Source of the DNA: Pseudomonas siliginis | Lineage (GTDB): Bacteria > Pseudomonadota > Gammaproteobacteria > Pseudomonadales > Pseudomonadaceae | DNA length: 64,000 nt | Assembly: GCF_019145195.1 (NCBI RefSeq) | Contig: NZ_JAHSTW010000011.1 | Span: 186,001-250,000, forward strand | Direction of reading: 5' to 3' | Shown here: positions 1-7,875 of the stretch, piece after piece | Layout: every line of letters starts with the position of its first letter | Position numbering within the stretch: the first letter of the stretch is position 1 | Made by a program: the position numbers and the translations under genes | Notes under the pieces: generated by a model | Seen by the model: only the letters and a program-made list of their open reading frames with translations | The model's database searches: none | Told to the model about the DNA's origin: nothing

Positions 1-402
1 TCGGTCCGTGCGACTCACCAGTTCCTGCCGGACAGCTATATCGAGCTGCTGCGCAATCTGGTGCTCACCCGCTATCTCGATGCGGTCATGCTGATCTGCA
101 CCAAGGATCGCCAGCAGCGCATCACCGGTTTTGCCGGTGTGGCGGCGGGCAAGATTGAAATGTTGTTCATCGATCCTGATCATCGTGGTCAAGGCTTGGG
201 CAAGCAGTTGCTGCGCTATGCGATCGAACGGCTCAACGCCGATGAACTCGACGTCAATGAGCAGAACCCGCAAGCCTTGGGTTTTTATGAAAAGCAGGGA
301 TTTGAAGTGATCGGCCGCTCCGAGGTCGATGGCATGGGCCAGCCGTATCCGCTGCTGCATATGCGCTTGCGGCAGTCCCAACAGCGCTCAGGCAACGGCT
401 GA
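1..402 (+). CDS. GNAT family N-acetyltransferase (5' end outside window)
   Basis: The reading frame is open from base 1, so the gene starts upstream of the window and only the last 133 codons are seen. The visible part has the GNAT core: a strand ending in IEMLFIDPDHRGQGLGKQLL, whose RGQGLG loop binds the acetyl-CoA pyrophosphate, followed by the helix and the late NPQALGFYEKQGFEVIGR block (strand plus the usual Tyr). Family knowledge gives transfer of an acetyl group from acetyl-CoA to an amine; the substrate cannot be told from the sequence. It is followed by a REP doublet, so no operon with the next gene is suggested. Confidence 0.85.
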   Translation, partial: SVRATHQFLPDSYIELLRNLVLTRYLDAVMLICTKDRQQRITGFAGVAAGKIEMLFIDPDHRGQGLGKQLLRYAIERLNADELDVNEQNPQALGFYEKQGFEVIGRSEVDGMGQPYPLLHMRLRQSQQRSGNG

Positions 403-418
403 CACACCATGGAACCCC

Positions 419-508
419 TGTGGGAGCGAGCCTGCTCGCGAATGCGGTGTACCAGTCACTGCACACATAGACTGGCAGGACGCCTTCGCGAGCAGGCTCG
501 CTCCCACA
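419..508. repeat. REP doublet (GTGGGAGCGAGCCTGCTCGCGAA type)
   Basis: Two REP sequences face each other: TGTGGGAGCGAGCCTGCTCG on the left and its reverse complement ending in CTCCCACA on the right, about 40 bases apart. Each half is itself a small hairpin. The same element recurs at 3694, 27906, 32355, 53517 and 60334, with a related form at 20465. Confidence 0.9.
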
Positions 509-593
509 TTGGATACAGCGCCTGCAAATGGAACCGGGCTTAACCGCTTCCACACAGGTACAATGCCCACCCCTTTTTTGTTACGGCCTCGTC

Positions 594-1304
594 ATGACTG
601 ACCCGATTCGCCTCTCCAAACGCCTCATCGAACTGGTCGGTTGCTCCCGCCGGGAGGCCGAGCTGTTCATCGAGGGCGGCTGGGTCACCGTGGACGGCGA
701 AGTCATCGATGAGCCGCAATTCAAGGTCGGCGAGCAAAAGGTCGAGCTCGACAAGGACGCCAAGGCCACTGCGCCGGAGCCGGTGACCATCCTGCTCAAC
801 GCGCCCGCCGGCATGGATGTCGACAGCGCCATGCAAACGCTCAGCGCCGAAACTCTCAGCGAAGAGCATCGCTACGGCAAGCGTCCGTTGCGCGGGCATT
901 TCCTGCGCCTGACCGCCAGCGCCGACCTGCAGCCCAAGGCCAGCGGCCTGCTGGTGTTCACCCAGGACTGGAAAATCCTGCGCAAGCTCACCGCCGACGC
1001 GGCGAAGATCGAGCAGGAATACATCGTCGAAGTCGAAGGTGAGATGGCTGCCCACGGCCTCAATCGCCTGCAACACGGCCTGACGCACAAGGGCAAGGAG
1101 CTGCCGCCGGTGAAGGCCAGTTGGCAGAACGAAAACCGTCTGCGCTTCGCCATGAAAAACCCGCAGCCGGGAATCATCGCGCAGTTCTGCGAAGCGGTTG
1201 GCCTGAAGGTCATCGGCATCCGCCGCATCCGCATCGGCGGCGTGTCGATCGGCAAGGTCCCGGTTGGCCAATGGCGCTACCTGTCCGGCAAAGAGAAGTT
1301 CTAG
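594..1304 (+). CDS. S4-domain RNA pseudouridine synthase-like protein (RsuA/RluF family) with altered active site
   Basis: The 236-residue protein has an N-terminal S4 RNA-binding domain (about residues 6-50: RLSKRLIELVGCSRREAELFIEGGWVTVDG contains it in part) and an RsuA/RluB/RluF-type domain (about 65-225) ending in IGIRRIRIGGVSIGKVPVGQWR, which is characteristic. In active members the catalytic Asp lies five residues before the GLL of the GRLDxxTxGLLLLT motif. Here that stretch reads ADLQPKASGLLVFT, so Gln113 (codon at 930-932) replaces the Asp, and the usual NKPxG reads NAPAGM. ATG 594 is chosen because the S4 domain begins directly after it; no clear ribosome-binding site is seen. It may bind RNA without catalysis, or use a shifted Asp such as D111. 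Fold is secure, activity is not. Confidence 0.85.
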   Translation: MTDPIRLSKRLIELVGCSRREAELFIEGGWVTVDGEVIDEPQFKVGEQKVELDKDAKATAPEPVTILLNAPAGMDVDSAMQTLSAETLSEEHRYGKRPLRGHFLRLTASADLQPKASGLLVFTQDWKILRKLTADAAKIEQEYIVEVEGEMAAHGLNRLQHGLTHKGKELPPVKASWQNENRLRFAMKNPQPGIIAQFCEAVGLKVIGIRRIRIGGVSIGKVPVGQWRYLSGKEKF

Positions 1305-1374
1305 AACTTCCACTGCCGCCACACATTCCGGCAGCGCTTACGAGCGCTGCCCACAACGCATCAGGAATACCGAC

Positions 1375-1842
1375 ATGGTTCATAACGACGTACTGCGCAG
1401 CGTGCGCTACATGCTCGACATCAGCGACAAAAAAGTTGTCGAGATCATCAAACTGGGTGGCATGGACGTCACGCTCGCCGATGTCATCACCTGGCTCGAC
1501 AAGAAAGAAGAAGACGAAGAAGGCTTCGTACGCTGCCCGGACGAAGTCATCGCGCACTTCCTCGACGGCCTGGTGATCTTCAAGCGCGGCAAGGACGAAA
1601 GCCGTCCGCCGCAGCCGATCGAAGTGCCGGTGACCAACAACATCATCCTGAAAAAACTGCGTGTGGCCTTCGAGCTGAAAGAAGACGACATGCACGCGAT
1701 CCTCAAAGCCGCCGAGTTTCCGGTATCCAAACCTGAACTGAGCGCGCTGTTCCGCAAGGTCGGCCACACCAACTACCGTCCGTGTGGTGACCAGTTGCTG
1801 CGTAACTTCCTCAAAGGGCTCACGCTGCGCGTGAGAGCGTAA
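1375..1842 (+). CDS. DUF1456 family protein (YehS-like)
   Basis: The 155-residue protein is made of two copies of the DUF1456 domain. The first starts at NDVLRSVRYMLDISDKKVVEII and the second at NNIILKKLRVAFELKEDDMHAIL, each with the pattern L(R/K)..R......D..... and a downstream (L/F)RK.GH or WLDKK segment. Family length is normally about 150-160. Its function is not known; the E. coli relative is YehS. The ATG is the first in frame after the previous gene's stop and fits the family start (MxxNDVLRS). It sits 70 bases after the pseudouridine-synthase-like gene and could be co-transcribed with it. Confidence 0.85.
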   Translation: MVHNDVLRSVRYMLDISDKKVVEIIKLGGMDVTLADVITWLDKKEEDEEGFVRCPDEVIAHFLDGLVIFKRGKDESRPPQPIEVPVTNNIILKKLRVAFELKEDDMHAILKAAEFPVSKPELSALFRKVGHTNYRPCGDQLLRNFLKGLTLRVRA

Positions 1843-1852
1843 AGCAGCTGCA

Positions 1853-1916
1853 AGCTGCAAGCTACAAGCGGCAAGGCGGGGCACGGTGTTTGACTTGCCG
1901 CTTGTAGCTTGCAGCT
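1853..1916. repeat. Inverted repeat of the CAAGCTGCAAGC family
   Basis: Two perfect 23-base arms (1853-1875 and 1894-1916) contain AGCTGCAAGCTACAAGCGG and its reverse complement, separated by 18 bases. A related element with the same CTTGCAGCTTGCGGCTTGTA core lies at 51290-51367. It is a second repeat family, distinct from the GTGGGAGC REPs, and could form a transcript-stabilising or terminating hairpin after the DUF1456 gene. Confidence 0.85.
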
Positions 1917-1971
1917 CGAAGCTGGCCGCATGGCCTAGAGTGTACTGATCCCCTAATCTTCAGGATTCGCC

Positions 1972-2742
1972 ATGCATCCCTACTTTTCCCTGCAAGGCCG
2001 CACCGCTCTGGTGACTGGCGGTACTCGTGGTATCGGCAAAATGATCGCCAAGGCCTTCGTCGAGGCCGGCGCCCATGTCTACGTGTGCTCGCGCGACGTC
2101 GAAGCCTGCCATCAAACCGCCGAAGAACTCGGCGCCATGGGCATTTGCCACGGCGTGGCGGCAAATCTGGCGACCGAGGAAGGCGTGAGGGAACTGGCCG
2201 CGCGTCTGGGTGAGCAGATCACTCATCTGGACATTCTGGTGAACAATGCGGGCACCACGTGGGGCGCGCCGCTGGAGAGTTATCCGGTCAAGGGCTGGGA
2301 GAAGGTCATGCAGCTCAACGTGACGTCGGTGTTCAGTTGCATCCAGCAGTTCCTGCCGTTGCTGCGCAGGGCTGGCTCGGCGGCGAATCCGGCGCGGATC
2401 ATCAATATCGGTTCGGTGGCGGGGATTTCTTCGTTTGGCGAGCAGGCTTACGCCTATGGGCCGAGCAAGGCCGCTCTGCATCAGTTGTCGCGCATTCTGG
2501 CGCGAGAACTGGTGAGCCAGCACATCAACGTCAACGTGATTGCGCCGGGTCGCTTTCCGAGCAAGATGACCCAGCATATTGGTAATGATGAACAGGCGTT
2601 GGCTGAGGATACGGCGTTGATTCCGATGAAGCGCTGGGGGCGTGAGGAAGAGATGGCGGCGCTGGCGATTAGCCTGGCGAGTACGGCGGGGGCTTATATG
2701 ACCGGGAATATCATTCCGCTGGATGGTGGCTTCAGCCTCTGA
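1972..2742 (+). CDS. rhlG: RhlG-type SDR oxidoreductase (NADPH-dependent 3-oxoacyl reductase)
   Basis: The 256-residue classical short-chain dehydrogenase carries the cofactor motif TGGTRGIG (residues 15-22), NNAG (91-94), catalytic Ser148 and YxxxK (Tyr162, Lys166). The start MHPYFSLQGRTALVTGG and the blocks QLNVTSVFSCIQQ and NVIAPGRFPSKMT match P. aeruginosa RhlG as I remember it. RhlG reduces beta-ketoacyl chains with NADPH and was first linked to rhamnolipid precursor supply, a role later disputed. No rhlAB genes are in this window, so rhamnolipid production cannot be inferred. It stands alone, flanked by repeats on both sides. Confidence 0.87.
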   Translation: MHPYFSLQGRTALVTGGTRGIGKMIAKAFVEAGAHVYVCSRDVEACHQTAEELGAMGICHGVAANLATEEGVRELAARLGEQITHLDILVNNAGTTWGAPLESYPVKGWEKVMQLNVTSVFSCIQQFLPLLRRAGSAANPARIINIGSVAGISSFGEQAYAYGPSKAALHQLSRILARELVSQHINVNVIAPGRFPSKMTQHIGNDEQALAEDTALIPMKRWGREEEMAALAISLASTAGAYMTGNIIPLDGGFSL

Positions 2743-2758
2743 CATCGGCGGTGTGACT

Positions 2759-2848
2759 ATCGCTGGCAAGCCAGCTCCCACAGGGTTCTTTGGTGTTTGA
2801 ACAATCCAGGTTCACTCAAAAACCTGTGGGAGCTGGCTTGCCAGCGAT
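2759..2848. repeat. REP doublet (GTGGGAGCTGGCTTGCCAGCGAT type)
   Basis: ATCGCTGGCAAGCCAGCTCC on the left is mirrored by its complement on the right, about 42 bases apart. It is a different REP class from the one at 419, with the same GTGGGAGC head but a CTGGCTTGCCAG stem. Confidence 0.88.
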
Positions 2849-2924
2849 GGCGTCCGCCCTGTCACCACCAGACTTGAAGCGGGCCGGGTTATCATGCCCG
2901 CCCTACCCGCTTCGATCCCAGACC

Positions 2925-3623
2925 ATGACTTACAGCGTTTCCCCCATCGGCTTCGTGCGCTCCTGCTTCAAGGAGAAGTTCGCCATCCCCCGCCAGCCAC
3001 AACTGGCCCCAGCCGCTCGTGGCGTGCTGGAACTGGTCGCGCCGTTCGATCAGGGTGACGCCGTGCAGGGGCTGGAGCAGGTCAGTCATGTTTGGCTGTT
3101 GTTTCTGTTCCACCAAGCCCTGGAAGACAAACCGCGCCTGAAAGTGCGCCCGCCCCGGCTGGGCGGCAACAAGTCGATGGGCGTGTTTGCCACCCGCGCC
3201 ACGCACCGGCCGAACGGCATTGGACAGTCGGTGGTGAAGCTGGACAGGGTCGAAGGTAATCGGCTGTTTATCTCCGGGATCGATCTGCTCGACGGCACGC
3301 CGGTGCTGGATATCAAACCGTACGTGCCGTACGCCGACATCATCCCGGGGGCAACCAATGACATCGCCAACGCCGCGCCGCAGCTGATCGACGTGCAGTG
3401 GACGGATTCGGCTTTGAAACAGGCGCACGCCCACGCTCAGCGGCTTGAAGAGCCATTGGTTGAGCTGATTGAACAATGTCTGGCTCAGGATCCGCGTCCG
3501 GCGTATCAGACACCGGCACCGGAACGTGAATATGGCGCGCAGTTCTGGGATCTGGACGTGCGCTGGCATTACCCGACGCCCGAACAGATCCGCGTGCTGG
3601 AAGTCATCCCGGCCGGGGCATAA
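2925..3623 (+). CDS. trmO: tRNA (N6-threonylcarbamoyladenosine(37)-N6)-methyltransferase TrmO
   Basis: The 232-residue protein has the TsaA/VirR-like beta-barrel fold of TrmO: the N-terminal IGFVRSCFKEKFAIPRQP, the hallmark MGVFATRATHRPNGIGQSVV and DIKPYVPYAD. TrmO methylates N6 of t6A37 in tRNA-Thr decoding ACY, using S-adenosylmethionine, which tunes codon reading. The ATG at 2925 is chosen because the conserved barrel starts right after it; the upstream open frame runs through a REP and is not conserved. It is followed after about 13 bases by a strong terminator. Confidence 0.92.
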   Translation: MTYSVSPIGFVRSCFKEKFAIPRQPQLAPAARGVLELVAPFDQGDAVQGLEQVSHVWLLFLFHQALEDKPRLKVRPPRLGGNKSMGVFATRATHRPNGIGQSVVKLDRVEGNRLFISGIDLLDGTPVLDIKPYVPYADIIPGATNDIANAAPQLIDVQWTDSALKQAHAHAQRLEEPLVELIEQCLAQDPRPAYQTPAPEREYGAQFWDLDVRWHYPTPEQIRVLEVIPAGA

Positions 3624-3636
3624 AACCCGCAAACGA

Positions 3637-3674
3637 AAAAGCCCGCGCTGCCTTCTCAGGCAACGCGGGCTTTT
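3637..3674 (+). terminator. Intrinsic terminator after trmO
   Basis: An 11-base stem AAAAGCCCGCG / CGCGGGCTTTT with an inner GCCT/AGGC pairing, followed by T residues on the plus strand. The A-rich left side means it could also act leftward. Confidence 0.85.
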
Positions 3675-3693
3675 ACATTCAATACAAAATCAC

Positions 3694-3782
3694 TGTGGGA
3701 GCGAGCCTGCTCGCGAAGGCGTCGTGTCAGCCAACATCAATGTTGATGACAGACTGCTTTCGCGAGCGGGCTCGCTCCCACA
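3694..3782. repeat. REP doublet between trmO and fpr
   Basis: Same class as 419-508: TGTGGGAGCGAGCCTGCTCG facing GCGAGCGGGCTCGCTCCCAC. It separates two convergent genes. Confidence 0.88.
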
Positions 3783-3793
3783 GGTATCGCAGG

Positions 3794-4573
3794 TTATTTT
3801 TCGACGAACGCACGCTCGATCAGGTAATCACCCGGCTCGCGCATCCGCGCCGAGATTTTCAGGCCGAAGCTGTCGAGCACTTCGCTGGTCTCGTCGAGCA
3901 TGCTCGGGCTGCCGCAGATCATTGCGCGGTCGTCCTGCGGGTTGATCGGTGGCAGGCCGATGTCGCTGAACAGCTTGCCGCTGCGCATCAGGTCAGTCAG
4001 GCGGCCCTGATTCTCGAACGGCTCGCGGGTCACGGTCGGGTAGTAGATCAACTTGTCACGCAGCGCCTCGCCGAAGAACTCGTTCTGCGGCAGGTGCTCG
4101 GTGATGAACTCGCGGTAGGCCACTTCGTTGACGTAACGCACACCGTGAACCAGGATCACTTTCTCAAAGCGCTCGTAGGTTTCCGGGTCCTGAATGACGC
4201 TCATGAACGGCGCCAGACCGGTGCCGGTGCTCAGCAGGTACAGGTGCTTGCCCGGGTTCAGGTCATCAAGAACCAGCGTGCCGGTAGGCTTCTTCGAGAT
4301 GATGATCTCGTCGCCTTCCTTCAAGTGCTGCAGCTGGGAGGTCAGCGGACCGTCCTGCACTTTGATGCTGAAGAACTCGAGATGCTCTTCCCAGTTCGGG
4401 CTGGCGATCGAGTAAGCGCGCATAAGCGGGCGGCCGTTGGGCTGTTGCAGGCCGATCATCACGAACTGACCGTTCTCGAAGCGCAGGCCCGGATCGCGGG
4501 TGCACTTGAAGCTGAACAGAGTGTCGTTCCAGTGATGAACACTGAGGACACGCTCGTGGTTCATGTTGCTCAT
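3794..4573 (-). CDS. fpr: Ferredoxin/flavodoxin-NADP+ reductase
   Basis: This 259-residue FAD enzyme shows RAYSIASP (FAD binding), the NADP(H) segment STGTGLAPFMSVI and the short bacterial C-terminus ending in VEK. It transfers electrons between NADPH and ferredoxin or flavodoxin, supporting Fe-S cluster repair and oxidative-stress defence. The ATG at 4573 has a good ribosome-binding site (CAGGAG) nine bases before it; upstream codons in frame are not conserved. It is divergent from the LysR regulator finR, the arrangement known for fpr/finR in pseudomonads, where FinR activates fpr under superoxide stress. Confidence 0.93.
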   Translation of the reverse strand: MSNMNHERVLSVHHWNDTLFSFKCTRDPGLRFENGQFVMIGLQQPNGRPLMRAYSIASPNWEEHLEFFSIKVQDGPLTSQLQHLKEGDEIIISKKPTGTLVLDDLNPGKHLYLLSTGTGLAPFMSVIQDPETYERFEKVILVHGVRYVNEVAYREFITEHLPQNEFFGEALRDKLIYYPTVTREPFENQGRLTDLMRSGKLFSDIGLPPINPQDDRAMICGSPSMLDETSEVLDSFGLKISARMREPGDYLIERAFVEK

Positions 4574-4705
4574 GTACGTTTGACTCCTGGAGATTGGTCT
4601 GCGCGGCTCAATGAGGCTCAACGTGCGCAATTGCATCGCATTCTAATAGCGACGACAATATCTGTTAACTGGATTATTAAGATAAGGGTTATCGGTTATA
4701 TCGAT
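4574..4705. promoter_or_regulatory. fpr-finR divergent control region
   Basis: This AT-rich 132-base gap holds two palindromes near finR: GATAAGGGTTATC (4681-4693, 5-base arms) and ATATCGATAT (4698-4707, reaching into the finR start codon). Both fit the size of LysR-type sites, so they are candidate FinR boxes; this is inference from position and symmetry. Confidence 0.5.
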
Positions 4706-5632
4706 ATGCGATTTACTCTCCGTCAACTGCAAGTCTTCGTCGCCGTCGCCCAGCAGGAAAGCGTATCCCGTGCTGCGGGTCTGCTCAACCTCTCGCAATC
4801 GGCGGCCAGCACTTCGATCACCGAGCTCGAGCGCCAGTCCAGCTGCCAGCTGTTCGACCGCGCCGGCAAACGCCTGAGCCTCAACGCCCTCGGCAAACAA
4901 CTGTTGCCGCAAGCGGTGGCCCTGCTCGACCAGGCCAAGGAAATCGAAGACCTGCTCAATGGCAAATCCGGGTTCGGCTCTCTATCAGTGGGGGCGACGC
5001 TGACTATTGGCAACTATCTGGCCACCCTGCTGATCGGCAGCTTCATGCAGCGCCACCCGGAAAGTCAGGTCAAGCTGCACGTACAGAACACTGCCAATAT
5101 CGTGCAGCAGGTCGCCCACTACGAAATTGATCTGGGTCTAATCGAAGGCGATTGCAGCCACCCGGACATCGAAGTGCAGAGTTGGGTCGAGGATGAGCTG
5201 GTGGTGTTTTGCGCGCCGCAGCATCCGTTGGCCAAACGCGGCAGTGCGACTATGGAAGAGCTGACCCATGAGGCGTGGATTCTGCGGGAACAGGGTTCCG
5301 GCACGCGGCTGACCTTCGACCAAGCCATGCGTCACCATCGCAGCGCGCTGAACATTCGTCTCGAGCTGGAACACACCGAAGCGATCAAGCGCGCAGTGGA
5401 ATCAGGGCTGGGGATTGGCTGCATTTCGCGGCTGGCGCTGCGCGATGCCTTCCGGCGCGGCAGTCTGGTGCCGGTGGAGACGCCGGATCTGGATCTGGCC
5501 CGGCAGTTCTATTTCATCTGGCACAAACAGAAGTACCAGACTTCAGCAATGCGCGAGTTTCTCGAGCTGTGCCGCGCTTTCACCGCCGGGGTGCAGCGCA
5601 GCGACGAGATCGTCTTGCCGACCATTGCTTAA
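4706..5632 (+). CDS. finR: LysR-type regulator FinR
   Basis: The 308-residue protein has an N-terminal winged helix-turn-helix (about 2-60: MRFTLRQLQVFVAVAQQESV then SRAAGLLNLSQSAASTSI) and a C-terminal periplasmic-binding-like effector domain (about 90-295, with GLGIGCISRLALRDAF). It is divergent from fpr. In Pseudomonas, FinR activates fpr in response to redox stress. The ATG at 4706 is chosen because the LysR family begins here; the long in-frame extension upstream runs through fpr in antisense. Its stop overlaps the convergent dgkA stop by four bases. Confidence 0.88.
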   Translation: MRFTLRQLQVFVAVAQQESVSRAAGLLNLSQSAASTSITELERQSSCQLFDRAGKRLSLNALGKQLLPQAVALLDQAKEIEDLLNGKSGFGSLSVGATLTIGNYLATLLIGSFMQRHPESQVKLHVQNTANIVQQVAHYEIDLGLIEGDCSHPDIEVQSWVEDELVVFCAPQHPLAKRGSATMEELTHEAWILREQGSGTRLTFDQAMRHHRSALNIRLELEHTEAIKRAVESGLGIGCISRLALRDAFRRGSLVPVETPDLDLARQFYFIWHKQKYQTSAMREFLELCRAFTAGVQRSDEIVLPTIA

Positions 5633-5991
5633 AGCAGAATCACCGCCCAAACCAGTCCGATCATGCTCAGCGCCACGAACTGCGCGGCGCTGCCCATGTC
5701 CTTGGCGTTCTTCGACAGCGGGTGCAATTCCAGCGAGATGCGGTCAATGGCCGCTTCCACCGCCGAATTGAGCAGCTCGACAATCAGCGCCAGCAAGCAA
5801 ACCGCGATCAACACCGCCTGCTCGACCCGGCTGACATTGAGGAAGAACGTCAGCGGAATCAGCACCACGTTGAGCAGCACCAATTGACGGAACGCCGCTT
5901 CGCCGGTGAAGGCAGCGCGCAGGCCATCGAGCGAATAGCCGGACGCGTTGAGGATGCGTTTCAGGCCGGTCTGGCCCTTGAAAGGTGACAT
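5629..5991 (-). CDS. dgkA: Diacylglycerol kinase DgkA
   Basis: The 120-residue inner-membrane protein has three transmembrane segments (about 29-48, 54-72, 97-118) and the family signature ELLNSAVEAAIDRIS with the catalytic Glu, plus HPLSKNAKDMGSAAQ. It phosphorylates diacylglycerol with ATP to phosphatidic acid, recycling lipid from osmoregulated glucan synthesis. ATG 5991 gives MSPFKGQTGLKRI, a normal family start; a TTG six codons upstream is possible but neither has a clear ribosome-binding site. It precedes erdR in the same arrangement as in P. aeruginosa, but here lies downstream of it on the same strand. Confidence 0.93.
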   Translation of the reverse strand: MSPFKGQTGLKRILNASGYSLDGLRAAFTGEAAFRQLVLLNVVLIPLTFFLNVSRVEQAVLIAVCLLALIVELLNSAVEAAIDRISLELHPLSKNAKDMGSAAQFVALSMIGLVWAVILL

Positions 5992-6065
5992 AAGAAAGAA
6001 ACCAGCCAAAAAGGTGTGGGGAAGCTAGATCAACGAAAGTCAAAAAAGCGTGAAACCGCCAGCCA

Positions 6066-6716
6066 TCACTGGCTCGGAATTGACTCAAGTTGTTGCAGCA
6101 GTAAAGCCGCTTGCGTGCGAGTGCGCACGTTCAATTTGCGAAAGATCGCCGTGACGTGGGCCTTGATGGTCGCTTCCGACACGCTCAGCTCATAAGCGAT
6201 CTGCTTGTTCAGCAGACCTTCGCAGACCATGGTCAGCACCCGGAACTGTTGCGGCGTCAGGCTGGCGAGGCCATCACTGGCAGCTTTCGCCTCATCCGAC
6301 ACGCTGACTGCTTCGAACGCTTGCGGCGGCCAAAACACGTCGCCATCGAGCACCTTGCGCACCGCTTCCTGAATCACGCTCAGATCGCTGGACTTGGGAA
6401 TGAAACCACTGGCGCCGAATTCGCGGGATTTGACCATCACCGAGGCTTCTTCCTGAGCAGAGACCATCACCACCGGAATCTGCGGATACTGCCCGCGCAG
6501 CAGCACCAGCCCGGAAAAACCGTAGGCGCCGGGCATGTTCAGATCCAGCAGGACCAGATCCCAGTCAGCCTTTTCGGTCAGGCGCGCTTCCAGTTCGGCG
6601 ATGCTCGCCACTTCCACCAGTCGCACGTCCGGGCCAAGGCCCAGCGTCACCGCTTGGTGCAGGGCGCTGCGAAACAGGGGGTGATCATCGGCAATCAGGA
6701 TGTCGTATGTGGCCAT
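6066..6716 (-). CDS. erdR: NarL/LuxR-family response regulator ErdR
   Basis: The 216-residue protein has a receiver domain (about 4-120) with acidic pocket ADD (10-11), phosphoacceptor Asp58 in LVLLDLNMPG and conserved Lys in FIPKSSD, followed by a LuxR helix-turn-helix (about 148-210: LTPQQFRVLTMVCEGLLNKQ then EATIKAHVTAIFRKL). ErdR in P. aeruginosa belongs to the cascade controlling ethanol oxidation and acetate metabolism. No cognate kinase gene is adjacent. Neighbour dgkA matches the known context, which supports the assignment. Confidence 0.87.
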   Translation of the reverse strand: MATYDILIADDHPLFRSALHQAVTLGLGPDVRLVEVASIAELEARLTEKADWDLVLLDLNMPGAYGFSGLVLLRGQYPQIPVVMVSAQEEASVMVKSREFGASGFIPKSSDLSVIQEAVRKVLDGDVFWPPQAFEAVSVSDEAKAASDGLASLTPQQFRVLTMVCEGLLNKQIAYELSVSEATIKAHVTAIFRKLNVRTRTQAALLLQQLESIPSQ

Positions 6717-6939
6717 TTTTCAAATGATCCTGTTTTTGATGGCAGACGCGGTAGATTCCGGCCTGGCCAAAGCAACTCGAGACAGCGCTTGGAAGCGATA
6801 TCCACAGGGGCACGTTCAACGCCAATCAACAGCAAACACGGCGTCTCAAACCTTGGCCGCACCCTAATCGGCGCCAAGCATGCCCAGCGCAGCCGAGGTG
6901 GTCAAGCAAGATGGCCAGCGCTGTCGACAGTATGGGCCA

Positions 6940-7686
6940 CTATCGGGCCAACGCCGGCTGCGGCTTTCGTATATAGGGCAACAGCTCGGCGTGAGCGGGC
7001 GTTGATTCATTCATGTCCAGTTGCTGCTTGGCACCGAGGTAATGCTGGCTGAACACATCGAAATAGGCGTCCAGCGCCGAAGCGGCAGCGCTGTCACCGG
7101 CCAGCTCCAGGCACAACGCCGCAACTTCAGCGGTGCACAGGTGCTCGCTGCGGGTCGAACGGCGCAAGCGATAGCGCGAGAGTTTGTCGGGCAGCAGGCT
7201 GAGGATTGGCAAGCGGTCGAAATACGGACTCTTGCGAAAGATCTTGCGCGCCTCGGTCCAGGTCGCATCGAGCAAAATGAACAGCGGGCGCTTGCTGCTA
7301 TCGACTGTCACCGTGTTGGTCACCCGCGACGGTTCGACATACTCACCCGGAAACACCAGGTACGGCTGCCATTGCGGATCGTTGAGCAGTGCAAGCATCT
7401 GCGGGTCGGGCTCGGTGCGTGACCAGATGAACGCATGGTTGTCGCGCACCACATCGGCAATCAGCCAACCGGTGTTGCTTGGCTTGAACACTTCCTTGCC
7501 GGTCATGATCAGGCACACGCCGGAACGGGTGTCGACGCTTGGCCGCCACGCGCACAGGCAATGACTGATGATGACCCGGCAATCGCGGCAACGCTCGGAG
7601 CGAAAGCCGCGCGCCTGAATCGGCTTGATACCTTCGTCCTCACGCTGATCGCGCAGGCGGGCCACGGCGTTGGGGGCATGGTTCAT
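6940..7686 (-). CDS. DTW-domain tRNA-uridine aminocarboxypropyltransferase
   Basis: The 248-residue protein begins with a Cys-rich segment (ERCRDCRVIISHCLCAW, a likely zinc site) followed by the DTW domain with LDATWTEARKIFRKS. The family (TapT/TuaA) transfers the 3-amino-3-carboxypropyl group of S-adenosylmethionine to uridine in tRNA, giving acp3U. ATG 7686 is chosen because it directly precedes the conserved region; further upstream codons are unlikely to be translated. Which uridine is modified cannot be read from sequence, and pseudomonads can carry more than one paralogue. Confidence 0.85.
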   Translation of the reverse strand: MNHAPNAVARLRDQREDEGIKPIQARGFRSERCRDCRVIISHCLCAWRPSVDTRSGVCLIMTGKEVFKPSNTGWLIADVVRDNHAFIWSRTEPDPQMLALLNDPQWQPYLVFPGEYVEPSRVTNTVTVDSSKRPLFILLDATWTEARKIFRKSPYFDRLPILSLLPDKLSRYRLRRSTRSEHLCTAEVAALCLELAGDSAAASALDAYFDVFSQHYLGAKQQLDMNESTPAHAELLPYIRKPQPALAR

Positions 7687-7875
7687 CGCAGGCAACACCG
7701 GCAGACAGGGAAACTCGACACGAACGACACTCGGCAGGGCAATAAAGGCCGGCAGTTTACCAGAGCGACGGCCACAAGCCTGTACCGTCCAGACCGGCTC
7801 CCCTATAATTCGCCGCCACTGAACGCACCGCCCCGTGACGGGTCGAACCACCAGTCACCGAATCAGGAGAGTTTC

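Noticed and set aside
419-508. CRISPR-like repeat unit
   Set aside because: The repeats are inverted pairs scattered one by one over the chromosome, not a regular array with spacers; they are REP doublets.
3695-4705. N-terminal 337-codon extension of finR
   Set aside because: It would cover a REP and run antisense through fpr; the LysR fold starts at 4706.
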